A program made the position numbers and the translations under genes. From Defluviicoccus sp. (lineage in GTDB: Bacteria; Pseudomonadota; Alphaproteobacteria; MPNO01), in the NCBI GenBank assembly GCA_028820505.1, contig JAPPIT010000026.1:1-44711 (forward strand): 44,711 nucleotides of DNA. The letters are read 5' to 3'. The notes beneath the pieces are model-generated. The model saw only the letters and a program-made list of their open reading frames with translations, was not told the DNA's origin and ran no database searches. Of the stretch, positions 15,800 to 22,544 are shown in pieces. Position 1 is the first letter of the stretch. The number at the start of each line of letters is the position of its first letter.

Positions 15800-15955
15800 T
15801 CAGTCCTGTCGCGGGCTCTCGTCCTTCTTCGGCGCGATCCGCTTCAAGGTCTCGTTGAACCGGCCCTCGTCCTCGTCGCAGCCCAGCTCGCGCGCCGTCT
15901 TGATGAAGCGGTCACGCCGAGTCCGGGTCTTCGTCGTCTTCGGCGGGTTGCTCAA
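15800..15955 (-). CDS. Small conserved protein with TTG start (51 aa)
   Basis: A 51-aa basic protein beginning MSNPPKTTKTRTRRDRFIKT and containing ARELGCDEDEGRFNETLKRI. I recall this core (DRFI-TARELGCDEDE-F-LKRIA) from small alphaproteobacterial proteins of unknown function, which is why I keep the gene. The start is TTG 15955; the frame has no nearer ATG, and the longer reading from 16111 runs through the PIN gene and looks like shadow. Its first 44 bases overlap the 3' end of the PIN gene (15912-16403), so it is probably translationally coupled to it. It may be the last member of the PIN module. Confidence 0.6.
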   Translation of the reverse strand: MSNPPKTTKTRTRRDRFIKTARELGCDEDEGRFNETLKRIAPKKDESPRQD

Positions 15956-16403
15956 GGTCCAGTTCCGGTTCGGTGACGGTGGGTTCTTCGATAGTGAGAG
16001 GCGGATTCCCGACCAGCCCACTCTTGCCAATGAGCGGGCCGTCAAAGGTGTTGAAAACCCCCACGTTGGCGGCCAGTGCTGAAGCGACGTGGATGGAGTC
16101 TTTCGGCGCAATGCCGTGATCCCATGCCAAATCGCGCGCGGACTCGGCGAGCCGTCGGGTCAACATCATGGTGCGAATGGACGGACGGTTGAAGAGCGCT
16201 TCCACCGTGGATCGCCGCTCCGAGGGCAGCGCGTCTCTCGGTCGCAACCGCAAGACCTCGGTAATGGTCAGGACGCTCGTCACGATCTCGATCTCGCCGC
16301 GCTCCGCCAAGGCGAGTACGTCCTGACACTTGTCGGCCCGATCTTCCTCGTCCTGCAACCACGCGAGAAAGCAGTTCGAGTCCCAATATCGTCGTTCGAC
16401 CAT
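15912..16403 (-). CDS. PIN-domain ribonuclease-like protein (VapC-type)
   Basis: A 163-aa PIN-fold protein. The four acidic metal ligands of the family are in place: D8 (RRYWDSNCF), E49 (LTITEVLRL), D102 (APKDSIHVASA) and D121 (FNTFDGPL). PIN proteins are Mg2+-dependent ribonucleases, most often VapC toxins that cut tRNA or rRNA. The C-terminal 25 residues are very acidic and lie beyond the fold. The ATG overlaps the stop of the upstream 225-aa gene by one base (TGATG). No standard VapB antitoxin is visible; the upstream protein is far larger than usual. A toxin role is therefore inferred and a housekeeping RNase cannot be excluded. Confidence 0.88.
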   Translation of the reverse strand: MVERRYWDSNCFLAWLQDEEDRADKCQDVLALAERGEIEIVTSVLTITEVLRLRPRDALPSERRSTVEALFNRPSIRTMMLTRRLAESARDLAWDHGIAPKDSIHVASALAANVGVFNTFDGPLIGKSGLVGNPPLTIEEPTVTEPELDLEQPAEDDEDPDSA

Positions 16404-17080
16404 CAGTCGGCGGCGAGCAGCCCGCGATACTCCGCTATCGGCCTTTCGTCGTAGGGGAACAGTTCGACCTCCTCTGCCCGGATGCTCGTCGGCAGCCCTT
16501 CTCGGTCGTAATGGACCATGCCCCGAGCGGAGACTCGCTGGCGCCACATTCCGCGCATGGCTTCGACCAATTGCTCCGGCACGGTGCATTGAACAGCCAT
16601 GTTCCAAATCGGCTCCGAAATCGTGAAATGGAGCCTGCCGCGTGCACTGAGAGTATCGAGGGTTCCTTCAACCGTGCCGTATTCGGCAAGTTGGCTGGGA
16701 TGCCGCCCTTCCTCTCGCTGCTCTTCAAGCAGGATGTCCCTGCGGTCCTCGCCCGTCAGAAGGCGCGTTACGGGAACGGGTCGCGGGAATCTGTCCAACG
16801 AACGCCGAACGCGTCGTGGCGGTCTGCTGACGGTATCGAGAACCCGATCAGCGGTCTTGGGATCCGTCTCTGCCGGGAGATCGGCCGCGATTTGCAGGCT
16901 GCCTCGAGAAACCGAAATCTCCCAATGCACGGCCTTCCGGTCTCCGCAGGCCTCTTCCGAGATGTCCTGAAGCAAGTTGGTGAAGGAGCGCACGACGCGC
17001 TGGAACTCACGGTAGGAAACCTTGTCCGACCCGAGTTCCAAGGTCAGGGTTGGGGGGGTATTGCCATCGTCGCTGGCCAT
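16403..17080 (-). CDS. Unknown protein upstream of the PIN gene (225 aa), possible partner
   Basis: A 225-aa protein I do not recognise. No signal peptide or membrane segment is seen. It starts MASDDGNTPPTLTLELGSDK and contains a charged, helical middle (VSYREFQRVVRSFTNLLQDI) and a C-terminal beta-rich part ending VELFPYDERPIAEYRGLLAAD. The start ATG 17080 follows GGGAGG at a good distance; the longer frame to 17161 has no such site. It directly precedes and overlaps the PIN gene, an arrangement typical of antitoxin-toxin pairs. The size is unusual for an antitoxin, so it could be a substrate adaptor or inhibitor. Function is unknown. Confidence 0.75.
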   Translation of the reverse strand: MASDDGNTPPTLTLELGSDKVSYREFQRVVRSFTNLLQDISEEACGDRKAVHWEISVSRGSLQIAADLPAETDPKTADRVLDTVSRPPRRVRRSLDRFPRPVPVTRLLTGEDRRDILLEEQREEGRHPSQLAEYGTVEGTLDTLSARGRLHFTISEPIWNMAVQCTVPEQLVEAMRGMWRQRVSARGMVHYDREGLPTSIRAEEVELFPYDERPIAEYRGLLAAD

Positions 17081-17293
17081 GGTCGCCGCCTCCCATGCAG
17101 GGGCGGACGCTACCCCACAAACGAGTCCCGGTAAAAGAGCCGCTTCCCCGAGACGCCGCACAACGCGATCGCCGCTCGCGTGACATCGTCCGGCCCGTTG
17201 GCCTCACGATTATTGTAGCGGAACTCGAATTGGGCTGCACGGCGATGAAGGTGACGCTCGGAGCAACGCTGGTACCGGACTCTCGATAATCGC

Positions 17294-17360
17294 CGGTTCC
17301 CCGGGGTGTTTTTGCCGCCTTGCCGATGCCGGCCATGCGGTTGCGGCCGCCGGGGAACCG
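17294..17360. repeat. Inverted repeat after the phosphatase gene
   Basis: CGGTTCCCCGG (17294-17304) and CCGGGGAACCG (17350-17360) are perfect 11-base complements separated by 45 bases. It lies 20 bases past the stop of the minus-strand phosphatase gene and may form a large stem at the transcript end. The remaining 17081-17379 gap holds nothing else I can support. Confidence 0.4.
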
Positions 17361-17379
17361 AACCGGCCTGACCGACGCC

Positions 17380-17979
17380 TCACCCGTCGTCGAGCGTCAC
17401 GTTGACGCGTTCGAGGACGATTTTTCCGGTCCCGGCGAGTCCGAAGACCTGAACCGCGGCCCATTCGAGCTCGACCGGCGGTTTGGCGATCATGTTCCAT
17501 CCCGTCGCGAGCGAGAGCAGCGCGCGGATAACCCCCTGGTGGCAGACCGCTCCGGCGGGGCGGCCCGCGCGCCGGACCGTCTCGAGCCAACCCTCGACCC
17601 TGGTTCTCAGCTCGCGCGGCGTCTCGCCGCCATGCGGTTTCATGTCGAGCCCGCGCGATATCCGCCGGTCGAACTCGTCGCCGTAGCGGGCGCGAAGCTC
17701 GTCGCCCTTCGCACCGTCCCACGCGCCCCAGTCCATCTCGATCAGGGCGTGCTCGACGACCGGTTCGAGACCGAGCAGGGCGGCGGTCTCGCGCGCGCGG
17801 GCGAGCGGGCTCACATACCAGTCGAACGCCGCCATCCCGGCGGGCAGCGTCCAGCCCGACACGGCGGCGCGTCCCGCCGGGCTGAGGGGACGGTCGGCGC
17901 GGCCCTGGATGCGGCGCTGCTCGTTCCAGTCCGTCGGACCGTGCCGGATGACCGCGAGCGGAATGGCGGGAGGCGTCAA
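17380..17979 (-). CDS. Histidine phosphatase family protein (phosphoglycerate mutase-like)
   Basis: A 199-aa enzyme of the histidine phosphatase superfamily. The catalytic RHG (R12, H13, G14) is followed by PTDWNEQRRIQG, and a second His lies in AVCHQGVIRALL. The core Glu is in ALIEMDWGAWDG. The family removes phosphate through a phospho-His intermediate; substrates range from phosphoglycerate to alpha-ribazole phosphate, and this one is not specified. The start is a TTG at 17979 that overlaps the xthA stop (TTGA). No ATG lies in the right place, since an upstream ATG would be within xthA. It is the last gene of a run with xthA and an amidotransferase. Confidence 0.82.
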   Translation of the reverse strand: MTPPAIPLAVIRHGPTDWNEQRRIQGRADRPLSPAGRAAVSGWTLPAGMAAFDWYVSPLARARETAALLGLEPVVEHALIEMDWGAWDGAKGDELRARYGDEFDRRISRGLDMKPHGGETPRELRTRVEGWLETVRRAGRPAGAVCHQGVIRALLSLATGWNMIAKPPVELEWAAVQVFGLAGTGKIVLERVNVTLDDG

Positions 17980-18761
17980 AGGTCGATGTCGACCGCCACG
18001 GGGACGTGGTCGGACGGGTTCGGCCAGCCGCGCGCCTCGCGCAGGACCTCTGCCCCCTTCAGCCTCGGCGCGAGGCGCGGCGTCACCCAGATATGGTCGA
18101 GCCGGCGGCCCCGGTCGCTGCCCGGCCAGGTCCGGTTGCGATAGCTCCACCAGGTATAGAGAGGCTCCTCCGGCGGGATGAACCGGCGTACGGCATCGAC
18201 CCAGTCCCAGCTCCCCTGAACCCGGTTGAGGCCGTCCACCTCGACGGGCGTGTGGCTCACCACTTTCAGGAGTTGTTTGTGCGACCAGACGTCGGTCTCC
18301 AGCGGCGCGATATTGAAATCGCCCAGAAATATGCGCCGGCCGGGGTTCCGCGCGGCGCACCAGTCGGCGAGCTCGGCGACGAAATCGAGCTTGTGGGCGA
18401 ATTTCTCGTTTTGCTCGCGATCCGGAATGTCGCCGCCCGCGGGGACGTAAAGCGAGTGGATTTCTTCGCCTCCGGGCAGGCGCGCGACCGCGTGGCGCCC
18501 GTCGTTGCGTCCGCACCACATTACCGGCCGGCCGGGTTTGAGGGGCGCGCGCGACAGGATCGCCGTTCCGTTATAGGCCTTGAACCCCTGCACCACCTGG
18601 TGGGGGTATCCCATGGCGGCGATGGCCTCGGCGGGAAAGAGCTCCGTCTCGACCTTGATCTCCTGCAGACAGATCAGGTCGGCGTCGAGCGTGGACAGGA
18701 TACGCTGAAGCAACTCGAGCCTGAGCCTGACCGAGTTGACGTTCCAGGTGACCAGCCGCAT
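17976..18761 (-). CDS. xthA: Exodeoxyribonuclease III (AP endonuclease)
   Basis: A 261-aa enzyme of the exonuclease/endonuclease/phosphatase fold that nicks DNA at abasic sites and trims 3' ends in base excision repair. Motifs: TWNVNS with N7, LQEIK with E34, GDFNIAP in the middle, and SDHVPV near the end with the catalytic Asp-His. The length matches the Xth family. It begins 2 bp after the stop of the amidotransferase gene and ends by overlapping the phosphatase start, so the three are probably one transcript. A family member of this kind is usual near lolA and ftsK in alphaproteobacteria. Confidence 0.95.
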   Translation of the reverse strand: MRLVTWNVNSVRLRLELLQRILSTLDADLICLQEIKVETELFPAEAIAAMGYPHQVVQGFKAYNGTAILSRAPLKPGRPVMWCGRNDGRHAVARLPGGEEIHSLYVPAGGDIPDREQNEKFAHKLDFVAELADWCAARNPGRRIFLGDFNIAPLETDVWSHKQLLKVVSHTPVEVDGLNRVQGSWDWVDAVRRFIPPEEPLYTWWSYRNRTWPGSDRGRRLDHIWVTPRLAPRLKGAEVLREARGWPNPSDHVPVAVDIDL

Positions 18762-18763
18762 CG

Positions 18764-19558
18764 TCAGGCGACGCTCGCCCGGGGGGTACGGGCCGCCGCA
18801 TACGCCCGCGCGGCGTCGCCGAACGCGCGGAACAGCGCGCTGGACAAGGCGTGTTCCCCGTAGCGGTGCTCGGCGTGCCACTGCACGCCGACGACGAAGG
18901 TGTTGCCGTCGCCGAGCCGGATCCCCTCGATCAGACCGTCGGAGGCGGTCGCCTCCACCTCGAGCCCGTCGGCCAGCCGGTCGATTCCCTGGGCGTGCGC
19001 GGTGTTGACCTCGATGCCGGTGTCTCCGATCAGCCGTTCGAACAGCCCGCCGGGCGTGAACGAAACCCGGTGCAGCTTGCCGAACCTTTCGTCGATGCTG
19101 CCGTCCCTGGGCATCCGGTGGTCTTGCTTCCCCTCGACCAGATGCACGCGGTAATGCAGCGAGCCGCCGAGCGCCACGTTCATCTCCTGCAACCCGCGGC
19201 AAACGCCGAACACGGGCACGCCGCGGTCGACGCAGGCCCGGATCAGGGGCAGCACCGTGTTGTCGCGGGGCGGGTCGCGATACTCGTCCTCGGGAAAGGG
19301 CGGTCCGCCATAGTGGTGGGGCTCGATATTGGCGCGGCCGCCGGTCAGGAACAGGCCGTCGAGCCGGCTCGCCATCAGGTCGAAGTCGAAATCCTCCGCC
19401 AACGCGGGAACGAGCAGCGGGTCGGCGTCGGAGCCGTCCCTGACCGCCCGGATGTAGCGCTCGCCGATACCGTGGGTGGGGATCGAATGCCCCGGCAACT
19501 GGATCAGACCGGCGGGAATGCCGACCAGGGGGCGCATGCCGAACCTTGGACTGTTCAT
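18764..19558 (-). CDS. Class I glutamine amidotransferase-like gamma-glutamyl hydrolase (PuuD-type)
   Basis: A 264-aa peptidase C26-type hydrolase. The nucleophile is C120 in the elbow FGVCRGLQEMN, with H228 and E230 in QWHAEH completing the triad (most relatives read QWHPE). LTGGRANIEPHHYG at 71-84 is the oxyanion-side loop. PuuD and its relatives hydrolyse gamma-glutamyl-GABA or similar gamma-glutamyl amides. No other putrescine pathway gene is present. It lies 101 bp downstream of a KamA-family aminomutase on the same strand, so a gamma-glutamyl derivative of a beta-amino acid is one possible substrate; that is inference. A GGAG lies close before ATG 19558. Confidence 0.88.
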   Translation of the reverse strand: MNSPRFGMRPLVGIPAGLIQLPGHSIPTHGIGERYIRAVRDGSDADPLLVPALAEDFDFDLMASRLDGLFLTGGRANIEPHHYGGPPFPEDEYRDPPRDNTVLPLIRACVDRGVPVFGVCRGLQEMNVALGGSLHYRVHLVEGKQDHRMPRDGSIDERFGKLHRVSFTPGGLFERLIGDTGIEVNTAHAQGIDRLADGLEVEATASDGLIEGIRLGDGNTFVVGVQWHAEHRYGEHALSSALFRAFGDAARAYAAARTPRASVA

Positions 19559-19659
19559 CTTCTCCGTCGGTTTCTACGCCGAACGTCTCCGATTTTCGGG
19601 CGGCAACGCTCTACGGCATTTTCCGACCGGACGAGGTCGCGGCCGGCGAACCCGCGGCC

Positions 19660-21105
19660 TTACTCGGCCGCCACCGAGAACTCGGGTATCGACGCACCCC
19701 CGGTCATCTCGGCGAGCTCGTCCTCGAAGAAGAACTTCTCTTCCCCGAAAGCGGGCTTGAGATGGTTGAGCCAGGTCGCGTCCGGGTTGAAGGCGGCGAA
19801 GAACGGACGGCCCACCCATTCGGGGTTGCGTCCCTGCAGGAAGCGGAGCACGAACACCTTCTCCCCGTGGACTTCCTGGATGCCGAGGACCTCGACCTTG
19901 CCGGGCGTCGCGCTCATGCTCGGGCCGCGAACCGTCCGGGCGAGGCCGGAAACGCTGCGGACCGCGTGGTTGTAGATCGTCCACACCTTGTCGAGCGGCA
20001 CTTCGAAATAGCATTTCGCGCCGGTGTCCCGCTCGACGAACAGGTAATAGGGGATGATGCCCAGCGCCACCTGCTCGCGCCACATGCGCGCCCATATCTC
20101 GGGCGAGTCGTTGACGTGGGCGAGCGCCGGAGCCTGGCTGCGAATGACCGCGCCGGTATCGCGCAGGCGCCGGATCGCCTCACGCGCAACGTCGGTGCCG
20201 AATTCCTGCCAATGATTGAAGTGCGCCATGATGGCGACGCTCCGGCCGGAACCGACCACCCGTTCCAGCAGGCGCAGCATGTCGTCCGCATCGGGGTCGC
20301 TCACGAAGCGGAGCGGCCAGAATGTCAGAGCCTTGGTGCCGATCCTGATATTGCGGAGATGGTCGAAACGGGGATCTTCGATGAGGGGATCCAGGTAGCG
20401 CTCCATCACGCGGGTCTTCATCACCATGGGATCGCCGCCGGTGATCAGCAGGTCGCTGACATCGCGATGGGAAGCGAGATAGTCGTGCAGCCCGCTCGCT
20501 TCGTTGGCCGCGATCTTGTACGACTTTTCGCCCACGAACTGGGCCCAGCGGAAGCAGAACGAGCAGTAAGCGTGACAGGTCTGCCCCTGGCTCGGGAAAA
20601 AGAGCACGGTTTCGCGGTACTTGTGCTGTAGTCCTTCCACCGTTCCCTGCTCGGTTTGCGGAATGTTCAATTCCCGCTGGCCGGCCGGGTGGGGGTTGAG
20701 CTTGTCGCGGATTCCGAAGACCGCGGCGTTGAGCTCCTTCGACGAGACATCCCGCTTCAACAAATCCGCGACCAGGTCGAAGTCCTCGTCTTCCAGCATT
20801 CCCCTTTGCGGAAAGGTGATCTGATAGACCGGATCCCCGGGAATGTTGTCCCAGTCGATGAGGTTGTCGATCAGGTACCGGTTGGAGCGGAAGGGCAGCA
20901 CGCTGCTCACGACCCGCATCGAGAAGCGTTCTTCGCTGGAAAGCTTCCGCAGTTGGGGGAGGTCGTCGAGGTGTTTGGCCGTGATCGGACTGAAACGTTC
21001 GCCGGAAAACTCGGGTGTCACGGCCGTCGTGGACGAAATCCCCACCGATGCGGCTCCGGCACCGTCTTCGTCGGGTCTTGCGGTTGTCTGATGTTCGGAG
21101 GTCAC
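19660..21105 (-). CDS. KamA-family radical SAM 2,3-aminomutase, altered substrate pocket
   Basis: A 481-aa radical SAM enzyme of the lysine 2,3-aminomutase family. The [4Fe-4S] motif is C177-x3-C181-x2-C184, and R186 matches the carboxylate-binding Arg of lysine aminomutase. TPGK gives K403 as the probable PLP lysine. By hand alignment with clostridial lysine aminomutase, the two Asp that hold the lysine side-chain amine (D293, D330) correspond here to R359 and S396. That argues against lysine and towards an acidic or neutral amino acid, as in glutamate 2,3-aminomutase. The start is GTG 21105 with GGGAG upstream. N- and C-terminal extensions are longer than in EpmB, and no EF-P gene is nearby. 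Confidence 0.88.
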   Translation of the reverse strand: MTSEHQTTARPDEDGAGAASVGISSTTAVTPEFSGERFSPITAKHLDDLPQLRKLSSEERFSMRVVSSVLPFRSNRYLIDNLIDWDNIPGDPVYQITFPQRGMLEDEDFDLVADLLKRDVSSKELNAAVFGIRDKLNPHPAGQRELNIPQTEQGTVEGLQHKYRETVLFFPSQGQTCHAYCSFCFRWAQFVGEKSYKIAANEASGLHDYLASHRDVSDLLITGGDPMVMKTRVMERYLDPLIEDPRFDHLRNIRIGTKALTFWPLRFVSDPDADDMLRLLERVVGSGRSVAIMAHFNHWQEFGTDVAREAIRRLRDTGAVIRSQAPALAHVNDSPEIWARMWREQVALGIIPYYLFVERDTGAKCYFEVPLDKVWTIYNHAVRSVSGLARTVRGPSMSATPGKVEVLGIQEVHGEKVFVLRFLQGRNPEWVGRPFFAAFNPDATWLNHLKPAFGEEKFFFEDELAEMTGGASIPEFSVAAE

Positions 21106-21340
21106 GACATCGATCTCCCGTAACAGCGGTGGGCCTGTACCGTGCTGATTTTACTGCCTCGATAGCGATATGTTTTGCGCGCTCAGGTTAGCCGGCAACC
21201 GGCGGCAGGTCAAATTATGGGGTTTGTATAGACTGCTTGACGGGCGTCCGGCTGGCGCGGGCCGTCGACGGGCAGGCCTCTCCGCCGCGGCCGGCGTACA
21301 TCTCCGGTCGTCCGTCACGGTCGGCGCCCCACCCGCCCCC

Positions 21341-21460
21341 CTGTTGTCACCCCGGCCTTGAGCCGGGGTCCAGACTGTCAGGCGCCGCTCTCGCCCGGTT
21401 TCCCCCGGAACGGGGTCCGGGGCAGGCCTGGACCCCGGATCAAGTCCGGGGTGACAACAG
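21341..21460. repeat. Paired inverted palindromic repeat, family C, copy 1
   Basis: Units 21341-21373 and 21428-21460 (33 bases each) are reverse complements with two mismatches. The core is TGTCACCCCGG, CTTGAG, CCGGGGTCCAG. The two units are separated by 54 bases. Confidence 0.87.
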
Positions 21461-21623
21461 GGGGCGCGGAGATGTGTTCGCCGATGGCGGGGGACAATAC
21501 CGGGCGAGGCGGGCCGTCTCCGCCACTCTCCTCCCTCCCAGTCGTCATGCCCGGAACAAGTCCATTGCTGTCCGGTTTAGCTTTTCAGCGCGGGTTCCGC
21601 GCCCATGAGAGAGGCCGTCTCCG

Positions 21624-21750
21624 CCCCCGCTGTCACCCCGGCCTTGAGCCGGGGTCCAGCCTGTCAGGCACCGCCGTCGCCCGGCTTTCCCCGGATCGGT
21701 TGTCCGGGGCGAGCCTGGACCCCGGCTCAAGGCCGGGGTGACAGCGGGGG
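21624..21750. repeat. Paired inverted palindromic repeat, family C, copy 2
   Basis: Units 21624-21659 and 21715-21750 (36 bases each) are perfect reverse complements separated by 55 bases. The core is the same as copy 1 and the spacers are also alike (CTGTCAGGC just after the left unit), so the two copies stem from one whole element rather than from single units. Confidence 0.9.
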
Positions 21751-21802
21751 GCGGAGACAAGGTCGAGCGGGGCGGGCGTTCTCCGGCACTCCCCTCCCTC
21801 CC

Positions 21803-21847
21803 CGCCGTCATGCCTGGCCCCCGGAACAAGTCCGGGCATGACGGTGG
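21803..21847. repeat. Palindromic repeat, family A, interrupted copy
   Basis: CGTCATGCC (21806-21814) pairs with GGCATGACG (21835-21843). The interior CCGGAACAAGTCCGG is the family A core in reverse, with extra bases TGGCCC on the left arm. It sits 19 bp from the lolA stop and may form part of the transcript end. Confidence 0.8.
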
Positions 21848-21865
21848 GGGGGGGCGGCGCCGGAA

Positions 21866-22495
21866 TCACTGGTCGTGCGCGGGCCTGATGACGGTGTCCG
21901 GATCGAACTCGAATACGCCGGAATCGACGGGTCCGTTGAACCTGGGGCGAACCAGCCCGACGCGCGTTCTCGCCCCCTGGGCGTCGATCACCGTCCACCC
22001 TTTGAGAACGAGAGGGTTGCGCCCGAAGGTCAGGATCGCCGAACCGGCCTCGGGTTCCTCGGACCGGACCAGCTCGATCCTGATCGTCTCCCGGTCCTGC
22101 TTCATCGCGGCCACCTTTACCGCGCCGGAGAACGAAACCGTCTTCCCCACCAGAAAAGCGGCGGGCGTCTCCGCGATCGGGACGTGGGTCACCTCCTCCA
22201 GCTCGGTGTCGACATAGATCAGCCACGAACCCCTGACATAGATCTGCAGCGAAGACGGCGGTTTGTAGTCCAGTCTCATTCTGTTCGGCCGCTGGACGTA
22301 GAGCCGCCCGCGGTCGAAACCGCCCTTGGACGAAGACTGGACGAAATCCGACTCGATCGAGCGGAGCCCGGTCAGATAGGCCTCAAGCCTCTCGATGGTC
22401 GTGTCGGTGCCCTGCGCGGGGGCGGGCACGACGGCGGCGAGCGCCAGCGCGAGGCCGAGCGCGGCGAAACGCGGTCTGGATCGGGGACGGTTCAT
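21866..22495 (-). CDS. lolA: Outer membrane lipoprotein carrier protein LolA family
   Basis: A 209-aa periplasmic chaperone that moves lipoproteins from LolCDE to the outer membrane. A signal peptide (residues 1 to about 29, ending PAPAQG) is followed by IERLEAYLTGLRSIESDFVQ, the usual LolA start, and a beta-rich half-barrel (GRLYVQRPNRMRLDY, then YVRGSWLIYVD). The C-terminal part with ARTRVGLVRPRFN is typical of alphaproteobacterial members. The start ATG 22495 gives the signal peptide directly; the longer frame adds a non-coding-like leader. It follows ftsK by 49 bp on the same strand, a common order in this class. Confidence 0.9.
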   Translation of the reverse strand: MNRPRSRPRFAALGLALALAAVVPAPAQGTDTTIERLEAYLTGLRSIESDFVQSSSKGGFDRGRLYVQRPNRMRLDYKPPSSLQIYVRGSWLIYVDTELEEVTHVPIAETPAAFLVGKTVSFSGAVKVAAMKQDRETIRIELVRSEEPEAGSAILTFGRNPLVLKGWTVIDAQGARTRVGLVRPRFNGPVDSGVFEFDPDTVIRPAHDQ

Positions 22496-22544
22496 AAGCG
22501 AAGGATATGGGGCGCGCGGAGCCGAATGCCAGGCAGGAGTCCCG

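Larger units (their letters stand above)
21106..21865. other. 760-bp intergenic region rich in palindromic repeats
   Basis: It lies between kamA and lolA, both on the minus strand. About 21330-21847 is a cluster of paired palindromes of families A and C with short GC-rich spacers, including a broken half copy of family A at 21541-21575. The 225 bp next to kamA are AT-richer and probably hold its promoter. No gene is seen. Confidence 0.8.

Noticed and set aside
15800-16111. Full 103-aa reading of the small gene from the ATG at 16111
   Set aside because: The first half lies in the PIN gene and has shadow-like composition; only the last 51 codons look protein-like.
17007-17336. Minus-strand 109-aa ORF between the phosphatase and the 225-aa gene
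   Set aside because: Low-complexity basic translation, no ribosome binding site, and its end overlaps the well-supported 225-aa gene in another frame.
21341-21847. Repeat cluster as a CRISPR array or insertion sequence
   Set aside because: Units are inverted pairs with irregular spacing, not direct repeats with unique spacers, and no transposase or cas gene is present.
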